From positions 124,001 to 188,000 of the forward strand of contig NZ_JARUQR010000001.1 in NCBI RefSeq assembly GCF_029767005.1: 64,000 nt of DNA, in the 5' to 3' direction. The notes under the pieces were generated by a model. That model saw nothing but the letters and a program-made list of their open reading frames with translations. It was not told where the DNA came from and ran no database searches. The translations under genes were made by a program, and so were the position numbers. Shown in pieces: positions 1 to 9,028 of this stretch (the first letter of the stretch is position 1; each line of letters opens with the position of its first letter). Source of the DNA: Thiomicrorhabdus sp. ZW0627. Lineage in GTDB: Bacteria; Pseudomonadota; Gammaproteobacteria; Thiomicrospirales; Thiomicrospiraceae.

Positions 1-76
1 TAGTATAGCGTTTTTGGTTTTCGGCCGACGTGTTAAACTGAGGCCTTTCAACAGACCTCTAAGCGGATAGAAAGCC

Positions 77-685
77 ATGGCCGTTACGATTACGGATGAA
101 AAGCATAATCAGATCATGAAACGCCGAAAGGCTTATATGGATAGTCGGATTTCTGCGTCTGACCAGGATTGTGGTGTATTGGTGGTCAATACCGGCGACG
201 GCAAGGGCAAGAGCAGTTCGGCGTTTGGAATGGTGGCCAGAGCGCTGGGTCACGGCATGAAGGTGGCGGTTATCCAGTTCATTAAAGGGGCGATGACGAC
301 AGGCGAAGAGAAGTTCTTCAAGCGTTTTCCGGACGAGGTTGTCTTCAAGGCGATGGGCGAAGGCTTTACCTGGGATACTCAAGATCGTAGCCGCGATATC
401 GAGATTTGCGGCATTGCCTGGAATGAGGCGCGTAAATACCTGCAGGACGAATCGTTTGATCTGGTGGTTCTCGACGAGTTGAACATCGCCTTGAGTTACG
501 GTTATCTGGATTGGAACGACATCGAAGAAGACGTTTTGAACCGGCCTCATCAGCAGCATGTGGTGATTACTGGTCGAGGTGCGCCGCCGGAATTGATTGA
601 AGTGGCGGATACGGTGACTGAAATGAAATTGGTAAAACATGCATTTGAAAAGGGTATCAAGGCGCAAGACGGCATTGAAATGTAG
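77..685 (+). CDS. cobO: Cob(I)yrinic acid a,c-diamide adenosyltransferase (CobO/BtuR)
   Basis: A 202-residue protein of usual CobO/BtuR length. It transfers the 5'-deoxyadenosyl group of ATP to the cobalt of corrinoids during cobalamin synthesis or salvage in the cytoplasm. The P-loop GDGKGKS is at residues 40-46 and is followed by SSAFGMVARALGHG, typical of the family. The strand and helix pattern with LVVLDELNIAL near residue 135 is the RecA-like core. The ATG at 77 has only a weak A/G-rich ribosome site. No other cobalamin gene is in the window. No B12-riboswitch box was seen in the 76 bases upstream, although the region is cut by the window edge. Confidence 0.93.
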   Translation: MAVTITDEKHNQIMKRRKAYMDSRISASDQDCGVLVVNTGDGKGKSSSAFGMVARALGHGMKVAVIQFIKGAMTTGEEKFFKRFPDEVVFKAMGEGFTWDTQDRSRDIEICGIAWNEARKYLQDESFDLVVLDELNIALSYGYLDWNDIEEDVLNRPHQQHVVITGRGAPPELIEVADTVTEMKLVKHAFEKGIKAQDGIEM

Positions 686-767
686 TTTTTGGGGACTTGA
701 AATTCGGGCTTTTGGCCTTATTCTTTAACCATTGTTATTAGATGCTTCCAAAGAAGGGAAAGAAAAT

Positions 768-1067
768 ATGAAATCAAAGTGGATTGGATTGGTTTTTAGC
801 GGTTTGATGCTGACTCAAGTGGCGACTGGCGCTCAGGCGGGTGTTTGGGAAAATATCAAAGAGGATGCCGCGAAAGCTTGGGAATCGACCAAGGAAACCG
901 CTTCTGGTGTTGCTGATGATGTGGTCGACGGTAGTAAGACCGGTTATGAGAAAGCGAAGAAACTGGGTGATAAGGAAACCTACACCAACGCTTGGGAAGG
1001 CCTGAAGCATTCGGCCAAAAACCCGAATAAAGCGCCTGAAGACGAAGCGGGCATTCCGCAAGATTAA
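768..1067 (+). CDS. Small exported protein of unknown function
   Basis: About 99 residues from the ATG at 768, chosen because AAGGGAAAG lies just upstream; an in-frame ATG at 732 would add 12 residues before the signal peptide. The N-terminus (MKSKWIGLVFSGLMLTQVA) is a signal peptide with a probable AQA cleavage site near residue 24. The mature part is short, hydrophilic, rich in Lys, Ala and Glu and predicted helical (repeated KEDAAKAW / STKETASG type stretches). It recalls YtxH-like or LEA-like stress proteins, but I do not recognise a family. It is the first of three consecutive genes for small exported proteins. Confidence 0.7.
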   Translation: MKSKWIGLVFSGLMLTQVATGAQAGVWENIKEDAAKAWESTKETASGVADDVVDGSKTGYEKAKKLGDKETYTNAWEGLKHSAKNPNKAPEDEAGIPQD

Positions 1068-1087
1068 TCCATAAGTAGGAACACAGG

Positions 1088-1423
1088 ATGATGTTATCGA
1101 ATGTAATCAAGGGTGTGGGTTTGATTTCTGCCGTTGCCATGTTGGCAGTGGGAACGACCGGGTGCGAGAAGGTGACCAATAGCGCCAAGAACATCCAGTC
1201 GGACTGGATCGGGTTGAATCGTACGGTTGAAGTTTACAGTTGTATGAGCGGTAAGTTGTTGAAAGTCTACAAGGGCGATATCCGTTTGAACCCGGAAGAC
1301 AATTACGGTGCTTCTTTGTTGGTGAACGGCAAAAAGTTACACACCAATATGTGTTATATTATTTCCGAAAAAGGCATTAAGGAAGAGCCTTTGCCTACGA
1401 CGTTGCCGTCGGCCGGAATGTGA
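1088..1423 (+). CDS. Small putative lipoprotein, unknown function
   Basis: A 111-residue protein. A hydrophobic N-terminal segment ends in VGTTGC near residue 26, a plausible but not ideal lipobox, so it is probably a lipid-anchored periplasmic protein. The rest is about 85 residues with Cys in YSCMSGK and in NMCYII that could pair as a disulfide. No family recognised. It begins 20 bases after the previous gene, with AGTAGGAACACAGG as the ribosome site, so the two are probably co-transcribed. Either of two adjacent ATG codons (1088 or 1091) could start it. Confidence 0.65.
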   Translation: MMLSNVIKGVGLISAVAMLAVGTTGCEKVTNSAKNIQSDWIGLNRTVEVYSCMSGKLLKVYKGDIRLNPEDNYGASLLVNGKKLHTNMCYIISEKGIKEEPLPTTLPSAGM

Positions 1424-1440
1424 TGTTGTCGGCTTTTTTG
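1412..1440 (+). terminator. Possible weak intrinsic terminator
   Basis: GCCG (1412-1415) can pair with CGGC (1430-1433) directly before a run of six T. The stem is short and overlaps the stop codon of the preceding lipoprotein gene, so it is tentative. Confidence 0.35.
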
Positions 1441-1488
1441 TGCGGCATTGAATCGAATAATTTTAACCCAAACATGTAGATTGTCTTG

Positions 1489-1842
1489 ATGATGAAACCA
1501 ATTTTAAAACTGACAGGCCTGTTCACAATTGTTGCGGCAGTTCTGACAATGTCGGCCTGTTCAACGGTACAAACCCAAGAGATTGATAAAGAAACTTTTT
1601 TTCTCACTGAGTTTTACCATGAGCCATTCACCAGTTACGACAGCTGGTCTTTAAGACGTCAAGCAAAAGACCTGTGCCCGACGGGTTATAAATATCTATT
1701 ACGTAAGGCCGGAAAGTCTTCCGAATTCGCCAAGCAGGATTTTGAATGCATCGGCGGCAAGAATTGCGAGTACGCCTTGGAGTGGCGAATCAAATGTACC
1801 GACCAACCGGAAGAGAAGTTCTCGTTCTTCGGTAAGAGTTAA
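1489..1842 (+). CDS. Small putative lipoprotein, unknown function
   Basis: About 117 residues. The start is one of two adjacent ATGs at 1489 and 1492, preceded by an in-frame TTG at 1486; no strong ribosome site separates them. A hydrophobic segment ends in TMSACS, a good lipobox with the lipidated Cys near residue 24. The mature part contains four Cys, in DLCPTGYK, FECIGGKNCEY and IKCTD. No family recognised. The signal-peptide coding region contains an exact ACAGGCCTGT copy (1513-1522), and a terminator built from two related copies follows the gene. Confidence 0.65.
   Translation: MMKPILKLTGLFTIVAAVLTMSACSTVQTQEIDKETFFLTEFYHEPFTSYDSWSLRRQAKDLCPTGYKYLLRKAGKSSEFAKQDFECIGGKNCEYALEWRIKCTDQPEEKFSFFGKS
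1513..1522. repeat. ACAGGCCTGT palindrome, in-gene copy
   Basis: An exact copy of the dispersed 10-bp palindrome. It lies inside the signal-peptide coding region of the lipoprotein gene at 1489-1842. Confidence 0.8.
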
Positions 1843-1898
1843 GGTCGTTTGATTTCGGTTAATTCTATTTTGGTACAGTTGAACGTGTTCTGAAAGTG

Positions 1899-1939
1899 AA
1901 CAGGCCTGGTTGGTTCTAACCTCCAGGCCTGTTTGTTTT
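1899..1939 (+). terminator. Intrinsic terminator made of two inverted near-copies of the dispersed palindrome
   Basis: AACAGGCCTGG (1899-1909) pairs perfectly with CCAGGCCTGTT (1923-1933) around a 13-base loop and is followed by TGTTTTT. Each arm is itself a one-mismatch version of ACAGGCCTGT. It ends the lipoprotein gene at 1489-1842. Confidence 0.75.
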
Positions 1940-2073
1940 TGAGACGAACGAAATATTCCTAGTGTTTCAAAATTGTGGTTTTTTATCCCTTCAAACCTTA
2001 GCGGAAATGTTCCGAAAATGGTAAAGTTCGGCTTTGATTTGAACATTCATTCTTATTAAAAAAGGTGCTTGGT

Positions 2074-3321
2074 TTGGTTCGACACTATATCTGGTTGATT
2101 TTATTGAGCGGCTTCGCAATCTGGCAGGCCTCTAGTATCCAATCCTGGCCTTTAGGCTGGCAATCCCTGCTCTTCTATGCACCTTATGCGGTTGCAGGTA
2201 TCGGTGCTTTCATCAGTGTTTTCCTCAATCGTATGCAGGCGGTCTTGTTGCTGGTCAGTGTCAGTATCGTTGTTCTGGCGTTAAGCTATTTCGTTCCAAC
2301 CCAGTTGACCGACCCGTCGATGCAAGTGGTATTCCCTTTATTAAGTGTACTTCTTCCGCTTAACCTGCTGCTGTGGGTGCTGGTTCCTGAAAAAGGGGTC
2401 AAGCATAATGTCTACAACTTGCTCTTATTAGGGGGCTTCGCCGCTCAGGCAGCAGGTATTTACTGGGTGATGCAGAATATGCCGGTTGAGTTCGTCACCC
2501 ATCTGACGACGCCAGTTAGTATCGATCCGACTTTCCCGATCAAGGTTCCGATGGTTGGCAGTGTGGTGATCTTGTTGGTGGCGAATATTCTGGTGATCCG
2601 TCTGGCGATGATGCACAAAGCGAAAGTGCTGGATGTCGTTGTCCTGTTCGTTTTGGTGTTGATGGCATATGGCCTGAACCAGCCGGGCGAATACGGCGTG
2701 TTGGAATGGATGGCGACGATCTCCGGTCTGATGATTATGCTTTCACTGGTGTTCGATGCGCATAAGATTGCCTATACCGATGAGTTGACGGGTATGGCTG
2801 GACGTCGAGCCTTGTTCGAATCGTTCATGGGGCTGACGCGAAAATATACGGTGGTGATGATCGACATTGACCATTTCAAGAAGTTCAACGATACCTACGG
2901 GCATGATATCGGTGATTTGGTTTTACGCACAGTCAGCCGTGTACTGAACGGTGTCGGTTCCGGAGGGAAAGCGTTCCGTTTCGGTGGTGAGGAATTTACG
3001 GTGCTGTTTGTCGGTAAGACGCCGGAACAGGTGCGTCCGGTTATGGATGCGTTGAGAAAAGAGGTCGAGCAGACCAATCTGAGCTTTAAACATAACGGTA
3101 AGGAAACCTCAACCAAGGTGACCGTGAGTATGGGGGTGGCTCAGAAGACCAAAGAGATGAAAACGCCGGAAGAAGTTATTAAGGCGGCCGATCAGGCGCT
3201 CTATCAAGCCAAAGAGTTGGGGCGTAACCGTGTGGTGGTCGCCGGAGATCCGAGCGAACAAGCGTTAAAGAAAGGACAAAAAAGTGCAAGAATCCGCAAA
3301 CGAAACACAAAATCAGCTTAA
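2074..3321 (+). CDS. Membrane-anchored diguanylate cyclase (GGDEF)
   Basis: About 415 residues. The first half holds roughly six or seven hydrophobic membrane segments, and the C-terminal part is a GGDEF domain that makes c-di-GMP from two GTP. The signature is GGEEF in RFGGEEFTVLF, preceded by the metal-binding DIDHFKKFNDTYGHDIGD stretch, so it should be active. There is no RxxD inhibitory site five residues before GGEEF. The start was set at TTG 2074 because AAAAAAGG lies eight bases upstream; a GTG at 2065 overlaps that site. The last 38 bases overlap the next gene, which suggests translational coupling. Confidence 0.85.
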   Translation: MVRHYIWLILLSGFAIWQASSIQSWPLGWQSLLFYAPYAVAGIGAFISVFLNRMQAVLLLVSVSIVVLALSYFVPTQLTDPSMQVVFPLLSVLLPLNLLLWVLVPEKGVKHNVYNLLLLGGFAAQAAGIYWVMQNMPVEFVTHLTTPVSIDPTFPIKVPMVGSVVILLVANILVIRLAMMHKAKVLDVVVLFVLVLMAYGLNQPGEYGVLEWMATISGLMIMLSLVFDAHKIAYTDELTGMAGRRALFESFMGLTRKYTVVMIDIDHFKKFNDTYGHDIGDLVLRTVSRVLNGVGSGGKAFRFGGEEFTVLFVGKTPEQVRPVMDALRKEVEQTNLSFKHNGKETSTKVTVSMGVAQKTKEMKTPEEVIKAADQALYQAKELGRNRVVVAGDPSEQALKKGQKSARIRKRNTKSA

Positions 3322-3763
3322 TGGCGATACGCCGCCGTTGGTTCAGGAAAATAGCGACGTAGAAATTAGTTTTCAGTTATCCATGCCTAATGGCGTGGTC
3401 GTCGAGGAGACCGGAGAGGGCGAAAGCTTCCGTTTTACCATTGGTGACGGGACGTTTTTGAATAAACTGGATGAACTGTTGATCGGTTTGGAAGTAGGAA
3501 CCACCGGAACCTTTACCATTCCGCCTGAACAGGGATTTGGGCAGCCGGATCCGGCGAACCTTCAGACAATGTCGAAAAGCGACTTTCCGGCGGATATGCC
3601 TTTGGAAGAAGGGCATGTGATCGGTTTCAATACACCGACCGGCGAAGAGATTCCCGGAAAGGTTCATGAAGTCGACGGCGACAAAGTCATTATCGATTTC
3701 AATCATCCTCTTGCCGGTCAGACGGTGATTTTTAAGGCTAAGATTCTCGCGATCCACTCTTAA
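3284..3763 (+). CDS. fkpB: FKBP-type peptidyl-prolyl isomerase, SlpA/FkpB-like
   Basis: 159 residues. It is the short SlpA type of FKBP with an inserted IF chaperone flap (residues about 90-135), acting as a cytoplasmic prolyl isomerase and chaperone. Family marks are FRFTIGDGTFLNKLDELLIG, FTIPPEQGFGQPDP and the C-terminal NHPLAGQTVIFKAKI. Translation starts at GTG 3284 with AAAGGA upstream, inside the end of the preceding diguanylate cyclase gene. In other gammaproteobacteria fkpB often sits beside lspA-ispH; that neighbourhood is absent here. Confidence 0.9.
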   Translation: MQESANETQNQLNGDTPPLVQENSDVEISFQLSMPNGVVVEETGEGESFRFTIGDGTFLNKLDELLIGLEVGTTGTFTIPPEQGFGQPDPANLQTMSKSDFPADMPLEEGHVIGFNTPTGEEIPGKVHEVDGDKVIIDFNHPLAGQTVIFKAKILAIHS

Positions 3764-3790
3764 CCGGAACACGGCAGCTCATAGGGTTTC

Positions 3791-4087
3791 TTAGTCGGAG
3801 GTGTCGTCGAAAGTACGGTCGGCTCCGTGTTTTTTATGGAAGTCACGCATATGGCCTTCACTACAGAATGTGTCTTTGCCATCGTAGAAGGCTTCGGATT
3901 GTGGTAGGTGGATGCCGCATTCGGCGCAGCGAACCATCGATTGCGGGTCTGAATCGGACGGTTTTTTTCCATCGGTTTTCTGCTCCGCTTCGCGGTTGCG
4001 TTGGCGGATTTCAATAACCCGGTTCAGGGTGAATTTCAGGATCAGGAAAACAAGAATTACAAATAGCAGAAAAACAATGGCTCTCAC
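3791..4087 (-). CDS. PP0621-like small membrane protein
   Basis: About 98 residues from the GTG at 4087. This start gives the N-terminal membrane helix usual in this family (RAIVFLLFVILVFLILKF) and has GAGAG upstream; longer starts at 4120 and 4147 also exist. A basic segment and a linker are followed by a cysteine-containing C-terminus with MVRCAECGIHLPQSEA and FCSEGH, which resembles a small zinc-binding treble-clef or YHS-like motif. Function unknown. It runs towards fkpB and is divergent from sucC. Confidence 0.75.
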   Translation of the reverse strand: MRAIVFLLFVILVFLILKFTLNRVIEIRQRNREAEQKTDGKKPSDSDPQSMVRCAECGIHLPQSEAFYDGKDTFCSEGHMRDFHKKHGADRTFDDTSD

Positions 4088-4283
4088 GGCGCTCTCACAA
4101 TGAATTGTTGGTGCAATCATTGTCCAAAAATCATACAATAAAAGCAATTTTTATCTTGCTATAAGCCTTTAAGAAAAAGACACGTGATGATCTCGTGATT
4201 TTTGAAGGCTCATTACTAGTTATCGTTCAAAAAGGCTGTCGATAGCGGTCAGGGTGGACGGGAAACCGGAGACGTTTTTTTAA

Positions 4284-5453
4284 ATGAATTTACACGAATA
4301 TCAATCCAAGTCTTTATTTGAAGAGTATGGTATCGGCGTGCCGAAAGGGCAGTTGATTACCCAGTTGAGCGAACTGGACGCGGCGTTGGATGCATTGCCA
4401 GGAGAGGCTTGGGTCGTCAAGGCTCAGATTCATGCGGGTGCCCGTGGTAAAGCGGGCGGCGTACAGTTGGTCAAGAGCCGTGAACAGGCACACGAAGTAT
4501 CTTCGCAACTATTGGGAAGTTCTTTGGCGACGATTCAGACTGCCGGTAAGAAATTACCGATCAACAGTCTGTTGATTGAAGAGACGTTAGCGATTGAAGA
4601 AGAACTGTATCTGAGTCTGGTGGTGGACCGTGTCAGCCGTACGCACACTTTCATCATTTCCGCTGCAGGTGGTATGGATATCGAAGAGGTGGCCGAAACT
4701 TCTCCAGAGAAAATTTTGAGCGTGCATATCGACCCGACTGTCGGCGTTATGCCATACCAATGCCGTGAGATCGGGTTTGCGTTGGGTCTGACGGGAACCG
4801 CGTTCAAGCAGATCGGTCAGTTGATGCAGCGATTCTATCAGTTGGCATTGGATAAAGACGTCTCCCAGGTCGAGATCAACCCTTTGATCCGTACGGCGGA
4901 TAATGAATTGGTTGCTCTGGATGCAAAAGTGAATATCGACTCCAACGCTTTGTACCGTCAACCTGCACTGGTAGAAATGCGTGATTTCTCACAGGAAGAC
5001 GAACGTGAAGCTAAGGCGTCCGAGCACCAGTTGAACTACATCGCCCTGGACGGCGACATCGGTTGTATGGTGAACGGAGCCGGTCTGGCGATGGCAACTA
5101 TGGATTTGATTAAGCTGAACGGTGGTGAACCTGCGAACTTCCTGGATGTTGGTGGCGGCGCTACGCCTGAACGCGTTTCGGAAGCTTTTAAGCTGATTCT
5201 TTCCTCATCGGAAGTGAAGTCGATTCTGGTGAATATTTTCGGCGGAATAGTTCGTTGTGATTTGATTGCGGATGGAATCATTCAAGCGGTACAAGAAGTC
5301 GGACTGACGATTCCGGTTGTGGTGCGTTTGGAAGGTACCAACGTCGAATTGGGTAAAGAAAAATTGGCGCAAAGCGGTTTGAGTATCATCACCGCAGATG
5401 GTTTGGCGGATGCTGCTAAGAAAGTGGTGGAAGCAGCAGGAGTATCAGCATAA
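4284..5453 (+). CDS. sucC: Succinyl-CoA synthetase, beta subunit (ADP-forming)
   Basis: 389 residues, full family length. With SucD it interconverts succinyl-CoA, ADP and phosphate with succinate, CoA and ATP in the TCA cycle. The N-terminal ATP-grasp domain starts [16 protein letters not shown] and includes [16 protein letters not shown]. The C-terminal CoA-ligase domain has the GGGATPERV and [10 protein letters not shown] loops. The stop overlaps the start of sucD (TAATG), so the two are translationally coupled. Malate-CoA ligase is a related possibility, but the residues seen fit SucC well. Confidence 0.95.
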   Translation: MNLHEYQSKSLFEEYGIGVPKGQLITQLSELDAALDALPGEAWVVKAQIHAGARGKAGGVQLVKSREQAHEVSSQLLGSSLATIQTAGKKLPINSLLIEETLAIEEELYLSLVVDRVSRTHTFIISAAGGMDIEEVAETSPEKILSVHIDPTVGVMPYQCREIGFALGLTGTAFKQIGQLMQRFYQLALDKDVSQVEINPLIRTADNELVALDAKVNIDSNALYRQPALVEMRDFSQEDEREAKASEHQLNYIALDGDIGCMVNGAGLAMATMDLIKLNGGEPANFLDVGGGATPERVSEAFKLILSSSEVKSILVNIFGGIVRCDLIADGIIQAVQEVGLTIPVVVRLEGTNVELGKEKLAQSGLSIITADGLADAAKKVVEAAGVSA

Positions 5454-6334
5454 TGAGTATTTTGATCAACAAAGACACCAAAGTAATTTGTCAGGGATTC
5501 ACCGGTAAACAGGGGACTTTCCACTCCGAACAGGCAATTGCCTACGGAACCAAAATGGTTGGCGGCGTGACGCCGGGGAAAGGCGGCCAGACACATCTTG
5601 ACCTGCCAGTGTTTAATACCGTTCGTGAAGCGGTTGAGCAGACCGGTGCAGAAGCGTCGATGATTTATGTGCCACCTCCATTTGCAGCAGATTCGATCAT
5701 TGAGGCGATTGCGGCGGGCATCAAAGTCATTACTTGTATTACCGAAGGAATTCCGGTTGCGGATATGTTGAAAGTTCGAGCGGTTCTTGAAAAATCGGAC
5801 GCTTATCTGATCGGTCCGAACTGTCCGGGACTGATCACTCCTGGCAATGACGGTAACGGCTGCAAGATCGGGATTATGCCGGGGCATATCCACTTGCCTG
5901 GTAAGATCGGCGTCGTATCGCGTTCCGGAACGCTGACTTATGAAGCAGTTCATCAGACCACGCAAAACGGTTTGGGTCAGTCGACTTGTGTCGGTATCGG
6001 TGGTGACCCGATTCAGGGAATGAATTTTATCGATTGTCTGAGCTTGTTCCAGGAAGATCCTCAAACCGAAGGGATCATCATGGTAGGTGAAATTGGTGGG
6101 CAAGCGGAAGAAGACGCCGCCGCCTTCATTAAAGAACATGTCACTAAGCCGGTTGTAGCTTACATCGCTGGCGTGACGGCACCTCCAGGCAAGCGCATGG
6201 GGCATGCCGGGGCAATCGTCAGCGGTGGGAAAGGAACAGCGGAAGCCAAGTTTGCTGCATTGGAATCTGCTGGTGTGACGGTCGTACGTTCACCTGCCGA
6301 TTTAGGTTCTGCGATGTTGGAACAGTTGTCCTAA
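5453..6334 (+). CDS. sucD: Succinyl-CoA synthetase, alpha subunit
   Basis: 293 residues. The N-terminal CoA-binding Rossmann domain ([17 protein letters not shown]) is followed by the ligase domain with [10 protein letters not shown] and the catalytic phospho-histidine in [12 protein letters not shown] (His251). It overlaps sucC by one base and forms an operon with it. A compact intrinsic terminator follows at 6345-6371. Confidence 0.96.
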   Translation: MSILINKDTKVICQGFTGKQGTFHSEQAIAYGTKMVGGVTPGKGGQTHLDLPVFNTVREAVEQTGAEASMIYVPPPFAADSIIEAIAAGIKVITCITEGIPVADMLKVRAVLEKSDAYLIGPNCPGLITPGNDGNGCKIGIMPGHIHLPGKIGVVSRSGTLTYEAVHQTTQNGLGQSTCVGIGGDPIQGMNFIDCLSLFQEDPQTEGIIMVGEIGGQAEEDAAAFIKEHVTKPVVAYIAGVTAPPGKRMGHAGAIVSGGKGTAEAKFAALESAGVTVVRSPADLGSAMLEQLS

Positions 6335-6344
6335 GGGACATAAC

Positions 6345-6371
6345 GGCGGGTTGTTTCAACCCGCTATTTTC
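6345..6371 (+). terminator. Intrinsic terminator after sucCD
   Basis: GCGGGTT (6346-6352) pairs with AACCCGC (6358-6364), followed by TATTTT. Confidence 0.7.
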
Positions 6372-6395
6372 ATGAATGGCTGAAAAGAGACGAAT

Positions 6396-8024
6396 ATGAC
6401 GCAAAATGTAACCGTCGTGATGGCACAGATTAATCCGGTTGTGGGTGATATCTCGGGAAATGTCGAGAAAATCGTTGAGTCGGCTCAACAGGCTAAACAG
6501 GATTTGAATGCAGATATCGTGGTGTTTCCGGAAATGACTCTAACCGGTTATCCACCGGAGGATTTGCTGCTGCGCGAAGGTCTGTATGTGCAGATCAATA
6601 AGGCGTTGTCGACACTTTGCGAACGTGTTAAAGATGTGGTTATGGTGATTGGTTATCCGATGATGGACGACCTTGGAGAGCGTTTCAATATGGCAGCTTG
6701 GATTGAAGATGGTCTGATCCAGGCAAGTTACATAAAACAGAATCTTCCAAATTACAGCGTGTTTGATGAATACCGGTACTTTTCCGCCGGAAATCAGCCT
6801 TGCGTGGTAGAGTTCAAAGGCATTAAGTTTGGTGTTTTAGTCTGTGAAGATATTTGGAAGATCTCGCCTGCGGCACAGTCTGCCGAGGCGGGAGCGGATG
6901 TGTTGCTGAACCTTAATGCATCGCCTTTCTCTTTTGAGAAGCATCAGGACCGGATTGATGTTGTGACTCGGCGAGTCGACGAAGTGAAAAAGCCGGTGGT
7001 CTACGTGAATCAGGTTGGCGGTCAGGACGAGTTGGTGTTCGACGGCGGTTCGTTTGTGATGTCTGCCGATGGTGAGGTAATGGCGCAGGCCGAAGAGTTC
7101 AAAGAGTCTTTGGTTGCCGTTGAATTCTCAAAAACGGACAGTATCGTGACCGTACTTCCAGGGCAAATATCGCCTTTGCATGACCGGGATGCTCGCATCT
7201 ATCAGGCTTTGATTCTCGGCGTTCAGGACTATGTCCGTAAAAATGGATTCCCTGGGGTGCTTCTGGGGTTGTCGGGCGGCATTGATTCGGCGCTGACGTT
7301 AGCGGTCGCGGTGGATGCTCTGGGTGCGGACAAGGTTGAGGCCGTGATGATGCCGTTCCGCTATACAGCCGCAATCAGTATCGAAGATGCCGAAAAACAA
7401 GCTAACACCATGGGTGTTAAATACAGCGTCATGCCAATTGAACCGATGTATAACGCTTTCGAGACAACTTTGTCGGAAGCGTTTGCGGGTTATGAGGAAG
7501 ATGTGACTGAAGAGAATCTTCAGGCACGTATCCGTGGTACCTTGTTGATGGCGCTTTCTAACAAAACCGGTAAGATGGTGTTGGCTACGAGTAACAAGAG
7601 TGAGGTGGCCGTTGGTTATTCCACTCTTTATGGCGATATGGTCGGCGGTTTTTCACCACTTAAGGATGTTCCTAAAACCACAGTTTACCGTTTGGCTCGT
7701 TACCGCAATACAATATCGGAAGTGATTCCGGAACGTGTAATTACGCGTGAGCCGTCGGCGGAATTACGCCCAGATCAGAAAGATCAGGACTCTTTGCCGG
7801 ATTATGAAGTGTTGGATGCGATCATCAAGGCCTACGTCAAGCAGGACAAGACGCCGCAAGAGATTAGCGAACTTGGTTATGACGAAGCAGAAGTACGCCG
7901 CGTGATTCGATTGATCGACCGCAGTGAATACAAACGTCGTCAAGCGGCACCGGGGATTAAAATCACCCATCGTGCATTCGGGCGTGACCGTCGTTACCCG
8001 ATCACCAGTGGCTATTCTGAATAA
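6396..8024 (+). CDS. nadE: Glutamine-dependent NAD+ synthetase
   Basis: 542 residues. It converts nicotinate adenine dinucleotide to NAD+ using glutamine-derived ammonia and ATP. The N-terminal nitrilase-type glutaminase has the triad Glu46 (FPEMTLTGYPPEDLL), Lys114 (IKQNLPNYSVFDE) and Cys150 (VLVCEDIW). The C-terminal synthetase domain has the ATP loop SGGIDS near residues 292-297 and ends RRYPITSGY. The ATG at 6396 has GAAAAGAGACG upstream. nadC, another NAD-biosynthesis gene, lies about 5 kb away. Confidence 0.96.
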   Translation: MTQNVTVVMAQINPVVGDISGNVEKIVESAQQAKQDLNADIVVFPEMTLTGYPPEDLLLREGLYVQINKALSTLCERVKDVVMVIGYPMMDDLGERFNMAAWIEDGLIQASYIKQNLPNYSVFDEYRYFSAGNQPCVVEFKGIKFGVLVCEDIWKISPAAQSAEAGADVLLNLNASPFSFEKHQDRIDVVTRRVDEVKKPVVYVNQVGGQDELVFDGGSFVMSADGEVMAQAEEFKESLVAVEFSKTDSIVTVLPGQISPLHDRDARIYQALILGVQDYVRKNGFPGVLLGLSGGIDSALTLAVAVDALGADKVEAVMMPFRYTAAISIEDAEKQANTMGVKYSVMPIEPMYNAFETTLSEAFAGYEEDVTEENLQARIRGTLLMALSNKTGKMVLATSNKSEVAVGYSTLYGDMVGGFSPLKDVPKTTVYRLARYRNTISEVIPERVITREPSAELRPDQKDQDSLPDYEVLDAIIKAYVKQDKTPQEISELGYDEAEVRRVIRLIDRSEYKRRQAAPGIKITHRAFGRDRRYPITSGYSE

Positions 8025-8050
8025 GCTGCCATTAATTTAAATATGAATTA

Positions 8051-8088
8051 AAAAAGGGAAGCCCGTATCGTACGGGCTTCCCTTTTTT
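8051..8088. terminator. Bidirectional terminator between nadE and bamD
   Basis: A perfect 17-bp stem, AAAAAGGGAAGCCCGTA (8051-8067) with its complement (8071-8087), with a TCG loop and A and T runs on either side. It serves two convergent genes. Confidence 0.9.
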
Positions 8089-8125
8089 ATTGTCTTTATT
8101 TTGAGAAGTATGGGGCTAAGGGTGA

Positions 8126-8944
8126 TTAGATTGCATCCATGATTTTGTCCCACCAGGAATCTTTGTTTTTGAAGGGGGGTTCAATTTCCTTAGCTTCTTG
8201 AGCCGCCTGCTCTTGAATCTTCTGGTTGTACTCGTACACCTTCAGGGTGTCCTGATAGTTTTGCTTCATACCTAATGCAGCATAACTGTCTTTCATCAGC
8301 TCGAGAGCTTTCATGTTGATGACGGCACTAGGATAGTCTTCGATGATCACGCGGCAACGGTTTGCAGCGGCCAAATACGCTTTTCTATCATAGTAATACT
8401 GGGCGACTTGAAATTCGTGCCTTGCCATACGGTTACGAATAATGATCATGCGCTGCATGGCGTTTTTCGCATAGTCCGTGTTAGGGAATCGCTTGACCAG
8501 TTCTTCATAAAATTTGAAAGCACGCTTACTGGACTTCATGTCACGGTGTGCCGGATCCGTGATGAAAGGATCCAACCAGCTTTTGACAACGGAATCCGCT
8601 GCGATCGCTCTTAGGTAGTAAGCGTAAGCCAAGCTCTTATGCTTCGGATAGAGTTTGATGAATTCATCCAGTTCACGGATGGCCGATTCCGGTTCGTCGT
8701 ATTTGTAATAGGAGTAGGCCAATTCAAGATAGGATTGTTCGGCATAGCTACCGTAGGGAAAATAAGCTTTTAGCTTTTCATAGTATTGAATGGCTGTATC
8801 CCAGCTCTCGTTTTCAAACGCTGAAGTGGCCTCGGAGTAGAATTCTTCAACAGTCATCTCCGAATCGGGTTTCTCAAGAAGGGAGGAACAACCTTGTAAA
8901 GAAAATGTCAGGACCAGCGCAACGGATAACAGCGATTTTTTCAT
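8126..8944 (-). CDS. bamD: Outer membrane assembly lipoprotein BamD
   Basis: About 272 residues from MKKSLLSV; the open frame extends seven codons further upstream without reason. BamD is the essential TPR lipoprotein of the BAM complex, which inserts beta-barrel proteins into the outer membrane. The signal peptide ends in the lipobox LQGC (Cys near residue 19) and is followed by tetratricopeptide helices (YEKLKAYFPYGSYAEQSYLEL, ELDEFIKLYPKH). It is divergent from rluD-pgeF, an order common in gammaproteobacteria. Confidence 0.95.
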   Translation of the reverse strand: MKKSLLSVALVLTFSLQGCSSLLEKPDSEMTVEEFYSEATSAFENESWDTAIQYYEKLKAYFPYGSYAEQSYLELAYSYYKYDEPESAIRELDEFIKLYPKHKSLAYAYYLRAIAADSVVKSWLDPFITDPAHRDMKSSKRAFKFYEELVKRFPNTDYAKNAMQRMIIIRNRMARHEFQVAQYYYDRKAYLAAANRCRVIIEDYPSAVINMKALELMKDSYAALGMKQNYQDTLKVYEYNQKIQEQAAQEAKEIEPPFKNKDSWWDKIMDAI

Positions 8945-9028
8945 GTTTCTTAGGTTACAATACATAAATTGAATAAGATCAAAATTGTATCATAGTTTAA
9001 CCGCTTCACAGTATTTTAAGGCTATCAA

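Noticed and set aside
1-76. Cobalamin riboswitch ahead of cobO
   Set aside because: Only a short GAGG/CCTC hairpin is visible; no B12-box-like sequence was found, and the region is truncated by the window edge.
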